Shown: positions 1 through 7,505 of the stretch, piece after piece
Layout of the letters: each line of letters starts with the position of its first letter
How positions within the stretch are numbered: position 1 is the stretch's first letter
Source of the DNA: Rhodospirillaceae bacterium
GTDB taxonomy: Bacteria > Pseudomonadota > Alphaproteobacteria > Dongiales > Dongiaceae
Length of the DNA stretch: 13,773 nucleotides
NCBI GenBank assembly: GCA_016794075.1
Contig: JAEUKU010000286.1
Span: forward strand, 1-13,773
Direction: 5' to 3'
Made by a program: the position numbers and the translations under genes
Notes under the pieces: model-generated
Told to the model about the DNA's origin: nothing
What the model saw: the letters and a program-made list of their open reading frames with translations, nothing else
Database searches by the model: none

Positions 1-2
1 TG

Positions 3-137
3 GAGACCGGCTCGCTGATGGCCGGCCAAAGCGTCGGCATGGTCACCAAGGAGCAGTCGACCGCCGAGATCATCCAGGAACTGGTCGAGGATGCTATCCG
101 GGCCCTGCTCGAACGCCCGCACGCACTGACGCTCTAG
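3..137 (+). CDS. C-terminal end of a nitronate monooxygenase / FabK-type flavoprotein (partial)
   Basis: Only the last 44 residues and the TAG stop are present; the 5' part lies outside the window. The readable tail contains GSLMAGQSVGMVT followed by an amphipathic helix with AEIIQELVEDA. The AGQSxG loop followed by a terminal helix is characteristic of the 2-nitropropane dioxygenase / nitronate monooxygenase and FabK (enoyl-ACP reductase II) family, FMN-binding TIM-barrel proteins in which this loop lies near the flavin phosphate. From the tail alone I cannot tell nitroalkane oxidation from enoyl reduction. The stop is 7 nt upstream of the ptsP start with no terminator between, so the two genes may be co-transcribed. 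In many Alphaproteobacteria the gene at this place is lysC instead. The family is fairly secure and the substrate is unknown. Confidence 0.7.
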   Translation, partial: ETGSLMAGQSVGMVTKEQSTAEIIQELVEDAIRALLERPHALTL

Positions 138-144
138 AGCCGCC

Positions 145-2409
145 ATGACACAGGCACCCAGCCTTTCCGGCGCTCGCATGTTGCTCAAGCGATTGCGCAA
201 CGTGATGGCGCGTGGCGGTGCCGCGCAGCTTCGCCTCGACCAGACGGTGAAGCTGATCGCCGCCGAGATGGTGGCGGAAGTGTGCTCGATCTACCTGCTG
301 CGCGCCGGCGAGGTGCTGGAGCTCTTCGCCACCGAGGGCCTGAAGAAAGAGGCGGTGCACAAGACCCGACTCAGGGTGGGCGAAGGCCTGGTCGGCGACA
401 TCGCCAGCCACGCCCGGCCGCTGGCGCTGGCCGATGCCCAGCATCACCCGCAATTCGCCTATCGTCCGGAAACCGGCGAAGAGATCTTCCAGTCGCTGAT
501 GGGCGTGCCGATCCTGCGCGCCGGCCGTGTGATCGGTGTCCTGGTCATCCAGAACCGCACCCGGCGGCAATACAGCGAAGAAGAGATCGAGACGCTGGAA
601 ACCGTCGCCATGGTGCTGGCGGAACTGGCAGCGGGTGGCGAGCTGGTGAGCCAGGAGGAGCTGCGGCCGGGCGACGGCATCGCGCTGCTGCCGCTGCGCC
701 TCGACGGCGTCACCTTCTGCCCCGGCCTCGCCAAGGGCGTCGCCGTGCTGCACCAGGCCACCCTGCAGCTGCAGCAACTCGTCGCCGAAGACCCGGAGCG
801 CGAGGCGGAGCGCTTGACCGGCGCGCTCGAGGAACTGCATTCCTCGATCGACCAACTGCTCGATGCCGGCGACCTGGGACAAGGCGAGCATTTCGAGGTG
901 CTGGAGACCTATCGCCTGTTCGCCCAGGACCAGGGCTGGCGCAGCCGCATGCTGGAGGCGGTGCAATCGGGCCTCACCGCCGAGGCCGCGGTGCAGAAGG
1001 TGCAGAACGACACCCGCGCCCGCATGCGCGACGTCACCGACCCCTATCTGCGCGAGCGACTGTCCGACCTCGACGACCTCGCCAATCGCCTGCTGCGCCA
1101 CCTGTTGGGCGCCGATGCGCCGGGGGCAAGGCGGCTGCCGGAGGAGGCGATCGTTGTGGCGCGCTCCATGGGTCCGGCGGAACTGCTCGACTACGACCGC
1201 ACGCGGCTCAAGGGGCTGGTGCTGGAGGAGGGTTCACAGAACGCGCACGTGGCGATCGTCGCCCGCGCGCTCGACATCCCCGTCATCGGCCGCTGCGCCG
1301 ATCTGATGCAGAAGGTCGGCGAAGGCGATCCGCTGGTGATCGACGGCGACAACGAGCAGCTCTTCATCCGCCCGGCCGACGACATCCTGCAGACCTTCGC
1401 CGAGAGCATGCGGCAGCGGGTGATGAAGCGCGCCGCCTTCGCCGCCCTGCGCGACCTGCCCGCGGTAACGCTGGACGGCGTAAAGGTCGATCTCAACATC
1501 AATGCCGGCCTGCTGATGGACGTGCCGCAGATCGCGGCGACGGGCGCCGCCGGGATCGGCCTCTACCGCACCGAGATCCCGTTCATGATCTCGCACGAAT
1601 ATCCCGAGGTGGCGCGGCAGACCGAGATCTACCGCAAGGTGCTGGACGGCGCCGGCGACCGGCCGGTGGTGTTCCGCACCCTCGACATCGGCTCCGACAA
1701 GGTGCTGCCCTATTGGAACCGCGCGCCGGAGGAGAATCCGGCCATGGGCTGGCGCGCCATCCGCATCGCCCTCGACCGGCCGGCCATGCTGCGCCAGCAA
1801 TTGCGCGCCATGCTGAACGCGGCCGACGGACGGCGGCTGCAGGTCATGTTCCCGATGGTGACCGAGATCGCCGAGTTCGATTCCTGCCGCCGGCTGCTGG
1901 AGCGGGAGGTGGCGCGGCGCAAGGCGGCGGGGCTGGCGCTGCCCGAACCGTTGCTGCTCGGCGCGATGGTCGAGGTGCCGGCGCTGCTCTGGCAATTGCC
2001 CGAGCTGGTGGCGCGGGTCGATTTCCTGTCGGTCGGCAGCAACGACCTGCAGCAGTTCCTGTTCGCCGCCGACCGCGACAATCCCGCCGCGGCGGGCCGC
2101 TACGACACGCTGGCGCCGGCCATGCTGCGGGCGCTGGCGGAAGTGGCGCGGGTGGCGAACGCGGCGGGCAAGCCCGTCGGCCTGTGCGGCGAGATGGCCG
2201 GGGATCCGATCGCCGCCATGGCGCTGCTCTGCCTCGGTTATCGCGCGCTGTCGATGTCGCCGCCGCGGGTGCTGCCGATGCGGGCCGCGATCCGCAACCT
2301 CAATTTCGGCCGCCTGATGGCCTATTGGCAGGCGGTGCGTCATCTCGACGGCGCGACCCTGCGCGGGGCGCTGCTCGATTATGCCCTGGATCACAATGTT
2401 CCGCTTTAA
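145..2409 (+). CDS. ptsP: PtsP, enzyme I of the nitrogen phosphotransferase system (EI-Ntr) with GAF domain
   Basis: This is a cytoplasmic PEP:protein phosphotransferase of 754 aa. It autophosphorylates from PEP and passes phosphate to NPr (PtsO) and then to EIIA-Ntr, a regulatory relay tied to nitrogen and potassium status rather than sugar uptake. Residues ~20-160 form a GAF domain, the mark of EI-Ntr as opposed to sugar EI. Next come the helical NPr-binding region (~190-330), the swivelling phosphohistidine domain with GSQNAHVAIVARAL (active-site His368), and the PEP-binding barrel (~430-720). The barrel carries GLYRTEIPFM (Arg475), DIGSDK, SVGSNDLQQF (~630) and GLCGEMAGD (catalytic Cys681). 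All key residues are present and the length is normal for EI-Ntr. The ATG at 145 gives the usual short leader before LLKRLRNVM; a clear Shine-Dalgarno sequence is not visible. Its PTS-Ntr partners are not in this window. Confidence 0.96.
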   Translation: MTQAPSLSGARMLLKRLRNVMARGGAAQLRLDQTVKLIAAEMVAEVCSIYLLRAGEVLELFATEGLKKEAVHKTRLRVGEGLVGDIASHARPLALADAQHHPQFAYRPETGEEIFQSLMGVPILRAGRVIGVLVIQNRTRRQYSEEEIETLETVAMVLAELAAGGELVSQEELRPGDGIALLPLRLDGVTFCPGLAKGVAVLHQATLQLQQLVAEDPEREAERLTGALEELHSSIDQLLDAGDLGQGEHFEVLETYRLFAQDQGWRSRMLEAVQSGLTAEAAVQKVQNDTRARMRDVTDPYLRERLSDLDDLANRLLRHLLGADAPGARRLPEEAIVVARSMGPAELLDYDRTRLKGLVLEEGSQNAHVAIVARALDIPVIGRCADLMQKVGEGDPLVIDGDNEQLFIRPADDILQTFAESMRQRVMKRAAFAALRDLPAVTLDGVKVDLNINAGLLMDVPQIAATGAAGIGLYRTEIPFMISHEYPEVARQTEIYRKVLDGAGDRPVVFRTLDIGSDKVLPYWNRAPEENPAMGWRAIRIALDRPAMLRQQLRAMLNAADGRRLQVMFPMVTEIAEFDSCRRLLEREVARRKAAGLALPEPLLLGAMVEVPALLWQLPELVARVDFLSVGSNDLQQFLFAADRDNPAAAGRYDTLAPAMLRALAEVARVANAAGKPVGLCGEMAGDPIAAMALLCLGYRALSMSPPRVLPMRAAIRNLNFGRLMAYWQAVRHLDGATLRGALLDYALDHNVPL

Positions 2410-2413
2410 GGCG

Positions 2414-2441
2414 TTGCCAGCCTTCGGCGGGGGTTTATATA
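2414..2441 (+). promoter_or_regulatory. Possible sigma-70-type promoter for the RodZ-like gene
   Basis: In the 150-nt gap after ptsP, TTGCCA (2414-2419, 5/6 to the -35 consensus) is followed after 16 nt by TATATA (2436-2441). The -10 lies in TTTATATATAA, by far the most AT-rich patch in the region and conspicuous against the high-GC background. The match is by eye only. It would give a leader of about 110 nt before the start codon. Confidence 0.4.
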
Positions 2442-2559
2442 TAACCGACATAACACGGCATTCCGGCGGCGCGCGCGGCGGGGATGGTACCAGCCGACGG
2501 TTCCACGGGCACCAGGCCTCCTAGCGCGCCAATCCAGTCCCGGGGCGCAGGGCGTGAGC

Positions 2560-3639
2560 ATGATGGACGGCGCTGGCACCAGCGAATCGCATCGAGGTCC
2601 GAACGGCGGATTGGCCGAGGTCGGCGCCATGCTGCGCGACCGCCGGGTGGAACTCGGCCATGACATCCAGGCCGTCGCCCGGCAGACCCATATCAAGGTC
2701 AGCTACCTGAAGGCGATCGAGGAGGGCCGCCGGCGCGATCTGCCGGGCGCCGCCTATACCATCGGCTTCGTCCGCACCTATGCCGATTTCCTGGGCTTCG
2801 ACGGCAACCGGCTGGTGACCGACTTCCATGCCCAGCTCGCCGGCGCCCGCGCCCGCCCGGCCGGTCCGGGTGTTCCGCCGGCGCAGGAGTCGCGGCGGCT
2901 GACGATCTCCCCGGTGATGGTCGCCGGCGCCGTGCTCGCCTTCGCCCTGGTTGGGTTCTTCCTCTGGGGCTATCTGTCCGATATCGGCGGCGATGCCGGC
3001 GATGGCGCAGTGGAAGAGGTGGCGGAGGGCGAGGAAGCGCCAACCGAGGCGGCCGCACCCGCCGATGCGGCGCCGGCCGAAGCCGCCACGGCGGAACAGG
3101 CGGCACAGGACTCCGCTGCGGCGCCGGCTCCCGATGCGACCAGCGCCGACGGATCGGGCAGCGCCGCCGCCGGCACCGATCAGGCGGCGCCGGCGGGAAA
3201 CCAGCCAGCTGATCAGACGGCTGACCAGACGGGCGACCAGGCGGCGTCGGAAGACCAGGTGCCGCCGGAGGCGGCGGCGGCCGATGGCGCGGAGCCGGAT
3301 GCCGCTCAGGTTCAACAGGCCACCGCGGCCGAGGGCGATGCCTCCGCCAAGGTGGTGCTGCGCGCCCGGCTGGAAAGCTGGGTGCAGATCACCAACGAGA
3401 AGGGCGAGGCAATCTTCTCCCGCGTCCTGCGCGCCGGCGAAACCTATACCGTCCCCGCCGAGCCGGGCCTGATGATGACCACCGGCAATGCCGGCGGGAT
3501 CGAGATCCTGCTCGACGGCAAGAAACTGAAGAGCCTGGGTTCGGTCGGCCTGGTCCGGCGCGATTTCCCGCTCGATCCGAAAAAACTGAAGGACGGCAGC
3601 GCCTTCAAGCCCGGCGCCAACACCCAAACCACGCCATAG
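2560..3639 (+). CDS. RodZ-like helix-turn-helix membrane protein (HTH_25 / DUF4115)
   Basis: This 359-aa protein has the RodZ architecture. Residues ~20-90 form an N-terminal Xre-like helix-turn-helix (HTH_25, with AVARQTHIKVSYLKAIEEG). Residues ~115-140 are a single membrane span (VMVAGAVLAFALVGFFLWGY). Residues ~143-262 are a low-complexity linker rich in Ala, Pro, Gln and acidic residues, including short DQTADQTGDQ repeats. Residues ~264-345 form a C-terminal DUF4115 beta domain beginning KVVLRARLESWVQIT. In RodZ the HTH binds MreB in the cytoplasm and the C-terminal part is periplasmic, linking cytoskeleton to cell-wall synthesis. Whether this protein does so is inferred from domain order. 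I chose ATG 2560 because AGGG (2549-2552) lies 7 nt upstream; GTG 2554 and ATG 2563 are also possible. A strong hairpin follows the stop. Confidence 0.85.
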   Translation: MMDGAGTSESHRGPNGGLAEVGAMLRDRRVELGHDIQAVARQTHIKVSYLKAIEEGRRRDLPGAAYTIGFVRTYADFLGFDGNRLVTDFHAQLAGARARPAGPGVPPAQESRRLTISPVMVAGAVLAFALVGFFLWGYLSDIGGDAGDGAVEEVAEGEEAPTEAAAPADAAPAEAATAEQAAQDSAAAPAPDATSADGSGSAAAGTDQAAPAGNQPADQTADQTGDQAASEDQVPPEAAAADGAEPDAAQVQQATAAEGDASAKVVLRARLESWVQITNEKGEAIFSRVLRAGETYTVPAEPGLMMTTGNAGGIEILLDGKKLKSLGSVGLVRRDFPLDPKKLKDGSAFKPGANTQTTP

Positions 3640-3670
3640 CCGGGCAGCGGCCCTCAAAGGCCCTGCCCGG
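3640..3670 (+). terminator. Strong GC hairpin directly after the RodZ-like gene (candidate terminator)
   Basis: The base after the stop codon starts a nearly perfect stem. CCGGGCAG (3640-3647) pairs with CTGCCCGG (3663-3670), and after one unpaired C, GGCC (3649-3652) pairs with GGCC (3659-3662) around the loop CTCAAA. There is no T-tract behind it, so it could be a weak intrinsic terminator, an mRNA-stabilising 3' structure, or an attenuator before ispG. Confidence 0.45.
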
Positions 3671-3770
3671 AGGCGGGATTAGCGTTCGGATTCAAAGAGT
3701 TGCCGGCTGGGTCCCAGGCTTGATCTTTTGCCCCCGGCAGCGCATGTTCAAGCCCGTATGCGCCGCGCCC

Positions 3771-3805
3771 CGTGACCCAGGCCGGGGGCGTGGCCCGCAG
3801 TCACG
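3771..3805 (+). other. Stem-loop in the ispG leader
   Basis: CGTGAC (3771-3776) can pair with GTCACG (3800-3805), enclosing a second pairing of GGCC (3780-3783) with GGCC (3792-3795). The structure ends 30 nt before the ispG start. GC-rich DNA produces such pairings by chance, so a regulatory role is only a possibility. It resembles no riboswitch I recognise. Confidence 0.25.
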
Positions 3806-3835
3806 CCGGAATTTGCCGAAGGAAAGACCCGAGAG

Positions 3836-4960
3836 ATGAGCGTCCGCCCGTATCGCGACATCAGCCGCCGGAAATCCCGGCAGATCCGGGTGGGCTCCGT
3901 GCTGGTCGGCGGCGACGCGCCGATCAGCGTGCAGACCATGACCAACACGCTGACCGCCGACGCCAAAGCGACCATCGAGCAGATCCGCCTGGTGGAAGAG
4001 GCCGGCGCCGACATCGTGCGCGTCTCCTGCCCCGACGAGGAATCGACCGCCGCTTTGCCGCAAATCGTGCGCGCGGCGAAGATCCCGATCGTCGCCGACA
4101 TCCATTTCCACTACAAGCGCGGCATCGAGGCGGCCAAGGCGGGTGCTGCCTGCCTGCGCATCAACCCCGGCAATATCGGCAGCGCGGCGCGCGTGAAGGA
4201 AGTGGTGCAGGCGGCCAAGGATCACGGCTGCTCCATGCGCATCGGCGTCAACGCCGGCAGTCTCGAGCGCGAGCTGCTCGAGCGCTATGGCGAGCCTTGC
4301 CCGGAGGCGATGGTCGAATCCGCCCTCAACCACGCGAAGATCCTCGAGGATCACGACTTCTTCGACTTCAAGATCAGCGTGAAGGCCTCCGACGTCTTCC
4401 TCGCCGTCGCCGCCTACCAGGGCATCGCGGAAGCCTGCGATTACCCGCTCCATATCGGCATCACCGAGGCGGGTGGATTGCGCGCCGGCACGGTCAAATC
4501 CTCGATCGGCCTCGGCATGCTGCTGTGGTCGGGCATCGGCGACACGGTGCGTGTCTCGCTCTCCGCCGAGCCGGCGGAAGAGGTCAAGGTCGGCTTCGAG
4601 ATGCTGAAGTCGCTCAACCTGCGCCATCGCGGCGTCAACCTGATCTCCTGCCCGTCCTGCGCCCGGCAGAATTTCGACGTGATCCGTACGGTGGAGGCGC
4701 TGGAGAAGCGCATCGCCCACATCACCACGCCAATGACGGTCAGCATCATCGGCTGCGTGGTCAACGGCCCGGGCGAGGCGCGCGAGACCGATATCGGCTT
4801 CACCGGCGGCGGCAACAACACGCACATGGTCTATATCGCCGGCCAGCAGCATCACCGGCTCAAGGATCAGGACATCGTCGACCACATGGCGGAGCTGATC
4901 GAGAAGAAAGCCGCCGAGATCGAGGCCGAGAAGGCCAAGCAGGCGGCGAGCGCGGCCTAG
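3836..4960 (+). CDS. ispG: IspG (GcpE), 4-hydroxy-3-methylbut-2-enyl diphosphate synthase
   Basis: This is the penultimate enzyme of the non-mevalonate (MEP) isoprenoid pathway. It reduces and opens methylerythritol cyclodiphosphate to HMBPP using a [4Fe-4S] cluster fed by flavodoxin or ferredoxin. At 374 aa it has the length of the compact bacterial form. The N-terminal TIM-barrel part has VQTMTNTLT, VRVSCPD, ADIHFHYK and INPGNIG. The C-terminal part carries the cluster cysteines in SCPSC (Cys272, Cys275) and GCVVNGPGEA (Cys307), with the conserved Glu314 just after. The ATG at 3836 yields the expected N-terminus (RDISRRKSRQIRVGSV). GAAGGA lies about 12 nt upstream, longer than ideal, and GAGAG touches the start. 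A 196-nt leader with two hairpins separates it from the RodZ-like gene, so it may have its own promoter; hisS follows after 50 nt. Confidence 0.97.
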   Translation: MSVRPYRDISRRKSRQIRVGSVLVGGDAPISVQTMTNTLTADAKATIEQIRLVEEAGADIVRVSCPDEESTAALPQIVRAAKIPIVADIHFHYKRGIEAAKAGAACLRINPGNIGSAARVKEVVQAAKDHGCSMRIGVNAGSLERELLERYGEPCPEAMVESALNHAKILEDHDFFDFKISVKASDVFLAVAAYQGIAEACDYPLHIGITEAGGLRAGTVKSSIGLGMLLWSGIGDTVRVSLSAEPAEEVKVGFEMLKSLNLRHRGVNLISCPSCARQNFDVIRTVEALEKRIAHITTPMTVSIIGCVVNGPGEARETDIGFTGGGNNTHMVYIAGQQHHRLKDQDIVDHMAELIEKKAAEIEAEKAKQAASAA

Positions 4961-4979
4961 CCGCAGGGCGGGCGGCTTT
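4959..4979 (+). terminator. Weak hairpin plus TTT between ispG and hisS
   Basis: AGCCGC (4959-4964, starting in the ispG stop codon) pairs with GCGGCT (4972-4977) around a 7-nt loop and is followed by only a few T residues. At 6 bp it is a weak structure. Partial termination or an intercistronic processing site is possible, but hisS 30 nt downstream may simply be read through. Confidence 0.25.
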
Positions 4980-5010
4980 CGGGTTTCAACGTTTTTCCAG
5001 GTAGGTTTCG

Positions 5011-6252
5011 GTGTCCCAGCTTCAGCCGGTTCGCGGCACGCATGATCTTTTGCCTGACGAGATGCGCCGTTATCGCTTCGTGGTCGACCAGGCGCGCGCG
5101 GCGGCCGAGTGCTTCGGCTATCACGAGATGGCGACGCCGATCTTCGAGTTCTCCGAGGTGTTCAAGCGCACGCTCGGCGACACGTCGGACATCGTCACCA
5201 AGGAGATGTACACCTTCACCGATCGCGGCGGCGAGACGGTGACCCTGCGTCCCGAGGGCACGGCGGGCGTGGCGCGCGCCTTCATCTCCGGCGGCCTGGC
5301 GCAGCACCTGCCGCTCAAGTATTTCTACAGCGGGCCGATGTTCCGCTACGAGCGGCCGCAGAAGGGCCGGCTGCGTCAGTTCCACCAGACCGGCATCGAG
5401 CTGCTGGGCGTCGCCGATCCGATCGGCGACGTGGAAATCATCGCCACCGGAGTCGAGTTCCTGCGCCGCATCGGCGCCTGGGAGCGCTGCTATCTGGAGA
5501 TCAACTCGCTGGGCGACGCGGAGAGCCGCAAGGCCTATCGCGACGTGCTCGTCGCCTATCTCAGCGCCCACAAGGACCAGCTCAGCAAGGAGAGCCTCGA
5601 GCGGCTGGAGCGCAACCCGATGCGCATCCTCGATTCCAAGGACGAGGGCGACCGGAAGATCGTCGCCGACGCGCCGGTCTATTCGGACCACCTGAACGAG
5701 GCGAGCCGCGACTTCTTCCAGCGCGTGCTCGCCGGCCTCGATGCCCTCGGCATCGCCTACAAGATCAATCCGCGCCTGGTGCGCGGCCTCGATTATTACT
5801 GCCACACCTGCTTCGAGATCATCTCGAACGATCTCGGCGCGCAGGGCACGGTGATGGGCGGCGGCCGCTATGACGGCCTGGTCGGCATCATGGGCGGGAC
5901 GGAGACGCCGGGGGTGGGCTGGGCCAGCGGCGTCGAGCGCTGCATGATGCTGCTGCAGCAGGATCCGCCCGCGCGCCGGCCGATCGCCCTGATTCCGGTC
6001 GGTGCCGCGGCGGAGCGGGAATGCCTTGTGCTCGCCGACCAGCTGCGCCGCCTCGGCCTCTATGCCGAGCTCGGCTATTCCGGCAATGTCGGCAAGCGGA
6101 TGAAGCGCGCCAACAAGCTCAACGCGCGTGTCGCCGTCATCCTGGGCGATGACGAGCTCGCCAAGAAGGTCGCGACCTTGCGCGACCTCGATTCCGGCGA
6201 GCAGCGCGAGATTGCCATGGACGCGCTGGCCCAGCAGCTCGAAGCCTACTAG
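5011..6252 (+). CDS. hisS: Histidyl-tRNA synthetase
   Basis: This cytoplasmic class II aminoacyl-tRNA synthetase charges tRNA-His and normally works as a dimer. The 413-aa protein opens with the HisS-specific LQPVRGTHDLLPDE. It shows motif 2 as FRYERPQKGRLRQFHQ (~111-126), the histidine-binding loop GLDYYCHTCFEI (from residue 259, the HisA/B signature) and motif 3 as GWASGVER (from residue 303). A C-terminal anticodon-binding domain (~325-405) reads IALIPVG ... LGYSGNVGKRMKRANKL ... VAVILGDDEL. The start is GTG 5011, with AGGTAGG (4999-5005) as a well-placed ribosome binding site. A HisZ-type regulatory paralogue is unlikely because the active-site motifs are complete. The stop is 13 nt before the hemA-like start, suggesting one transcript. 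Confidence 0.97.
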   Translation: MSQLQPVRGTHDLLPDEMRRYRFVVDQARAAAECFGYHEMATPIFEFSEVFKRTLGDTSDIVTKEMYTFTDRGGETVTLRPEGTAGVARAFISGGLAQHLPLKYFYSGPMFRYERPQKGRLRQFHQTGIELLGVADPIGDVEIIATGVEFLRRIGAWERCYLEINSLGDAESRKAYRDVLVAYLSAHKDQLSKESLERLERNPMRILDSKDEGDRKIVADAPVYSDHLNEASRDFFQRVLAGLDALGIAYKINPRLVRGLDYYCHTCFEIISNDLGAQGTVMGGGRYDGLVGIMGGTETPGVGWASGVERCMMLLQQDPPARRPIALIPVGAAAERECLVLADQLRRLGLYAELGYSGNVGKRMKRANKLNARVAVILGDDELAKKVATLRDLDSGEQREIAMDALAQQLEAY

Positions 6253-6265
6253 CCAGGCCGCCGGC

Positions 6266-7504
6266 ATGGGCGGCACCACCTTCCTGATCGTCGGGGTCAA
6301 CCACCGCACCGGCCCGCAGCTGCTGCGCGAGCGGCTCCAGGGCGATGCGGGCGACGTGCTGCGCCTGCTGGGCCGCTGCCGCGAGGCCGGCGTCGCCCAG
6401 GCGATGGCGGTCGCCACCTGCGACCGCTGCGAGATCTGGTGCGTGACGGAGGATGCCGCCGCGGTGCGGGCGAAGCTGCCGCAGCTGCTGGCCGAGGCGG
6501 CTGGCATCGAGCCGGCGGAGATCCTGCCGCGCCTGCATCAGATCGGCGACGCGGCGGCGTTGCGCTATGCCTTCGCCGTTGCCGCCTCGCTTGAAAGCCA
6601 GATCGTCGGCGAGCCGCAGGTGCTGGGCCAGGTCAAGGAGTTCCACCAGTTGGCGCAGCGTGCCGGGATGAGCGGCGCCGAGCTCGATCGCATCCTGGAG
6701 GCCGTCTACCAGTCGGCGAAGCGCGTGCGCCACGAGACCGGCATCGCCGGCCAGTCGGTGTCGATGGCTGCCTGCGCCACCGCGGTGCTGAAGCAGATGC
6801 ACGGCGACCTCGGCGCGCTGTCCGCGCTGCTGATCGGTGATGGCGACATGGCTGAGCTGATCTTCGAGCAGGTTTCCGCCGCCGGAGTGAAGCGGTGGAC
6901 CATGGTGCATCCGCAGGAGCGCCGCGCCCGCGCCTGGGCCGAGCGGCATCAGCTGCATTGGCGACCGTTCGGCGAGCTTGGCGCCGCCCTGGAAACGGCG
7001 GATTTCGCCGCCAGCGCCCTCGATATCGGCAAGCAATGCGTCAGCGCCGAGATGGTGCGCGCCGCCTTGCGCCGGCGCCGCCAGCGCCCGATATTGCTGG
7101 TCGACGCTGGGGTACCGGGCGACATGGATGCCGGCATCGCCAGACTCGACGACGCCTTTCTCTACACGCTGGATGACCTGGAGCGCCTCGCCATGGCCGG
7201 GCGCCAGCACCGCGCGGCGGCGGCGGCGGAAGCGTGGCGCATCGTCGACCAGGCGGTCGAGTCCTTCCGCCGCCAGAGAACCGAGCAGGAAGCGGCCGCG
7301 ATCATCACGGATCTGCGCGCGGATTTCGAGCGGCAGCGCGCGGAGATTCTGGCGCAGCCGGGCATTGACGCGGCGGAGGCGACGCGCAGGCTGGTGAACC
7401 GGCTGCTGCACCGGCCGACGCTGGAGCTGAAGGCCGCGCAACCGGACAAGCAGCTGGAAGCCGCTTTGCGGCGGCTCTTCGGCCTCAACAACAGGGAAGA
7501 GTGA
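6266..7504 (+). CDS. hemA: Divergent glutamyl-tRNA reductase-like protein (HemA family)
   Basis: The family enzyme reduces glutamyl-tRNA to glutamate-1-semialdehyde, the first step of C5 tetrapyrrole synthesis. This 412-aa copy keeps the fold and the catalytic domain: GVNHRTGPQLLRERL, the nucleophile in ATCDRCEIW (Cys52; usually TCNRxE), SQIVGEPQVLGQVK and SAKRVRHETGI. The NADPH domain is altered. GDGDMAEL replaces GAGExxEL, HPQ (residues 215-217) stands where ANRT is usual, the SST(A/G)S stretch reads SALDIG (from ~250), and VPRD is VPGD (Arg to Gly285). The C-terminal dimerisation helices (LVNRLLHRPTLELK) look normal. Start ATG 6266 follows hisS by 13 nt; the reading frame is open further upstream but there it overlaps hisS. 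The order hemA-prfA-prmC matches E. coli. Family membership is secure, activity is not: most Alphaproteobacteria make ALA by ALA synthase instead. Confidence 0.85.
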   Translation: MGGTTFLIVGVNHRTGPQLLRERLQGDAGDVLRLLGRCREAGVAQAMAVATCDRCEIWCVTEDAAAVRAKLPQLLAEAAGIEPAEILPRLHQIGDAAALRYAFAVAASLESQIVGEPQVLGQVKEFHQLAQRAGMSGAELDRILEAVYQSAKRVRHETGIAGQSVSMAACATAVLKQMHGDLGALSALLIGDGDMAELIFEQVSAAGVKRWTMVHPQERRARAWAERHQLHWRPFGELGAALETADFAASALDIGKQCVSAEMVRAALRRRRQRPILLVDAGVPGDMDAGIARLDDAFLYTLDDLERLAMAGRQHRAAAAAEAWRIVDQAVESFRRQRTEQEAAAIITDLRADFERQRAEILAQPGIDAAEATRRLVNRLLHRPTLELKAAQPDKQLEAALRRLFGLNNREE

Positions 7505-7505
7505 C

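Noticed and set aside
6128..6265. N-terminal extension of the HemA-like protein into hisS
   Set aside because: It overlaps the hisS end in another frame; the family N-terminus (FLIVGVNHRT) begins just after ATG 6266.
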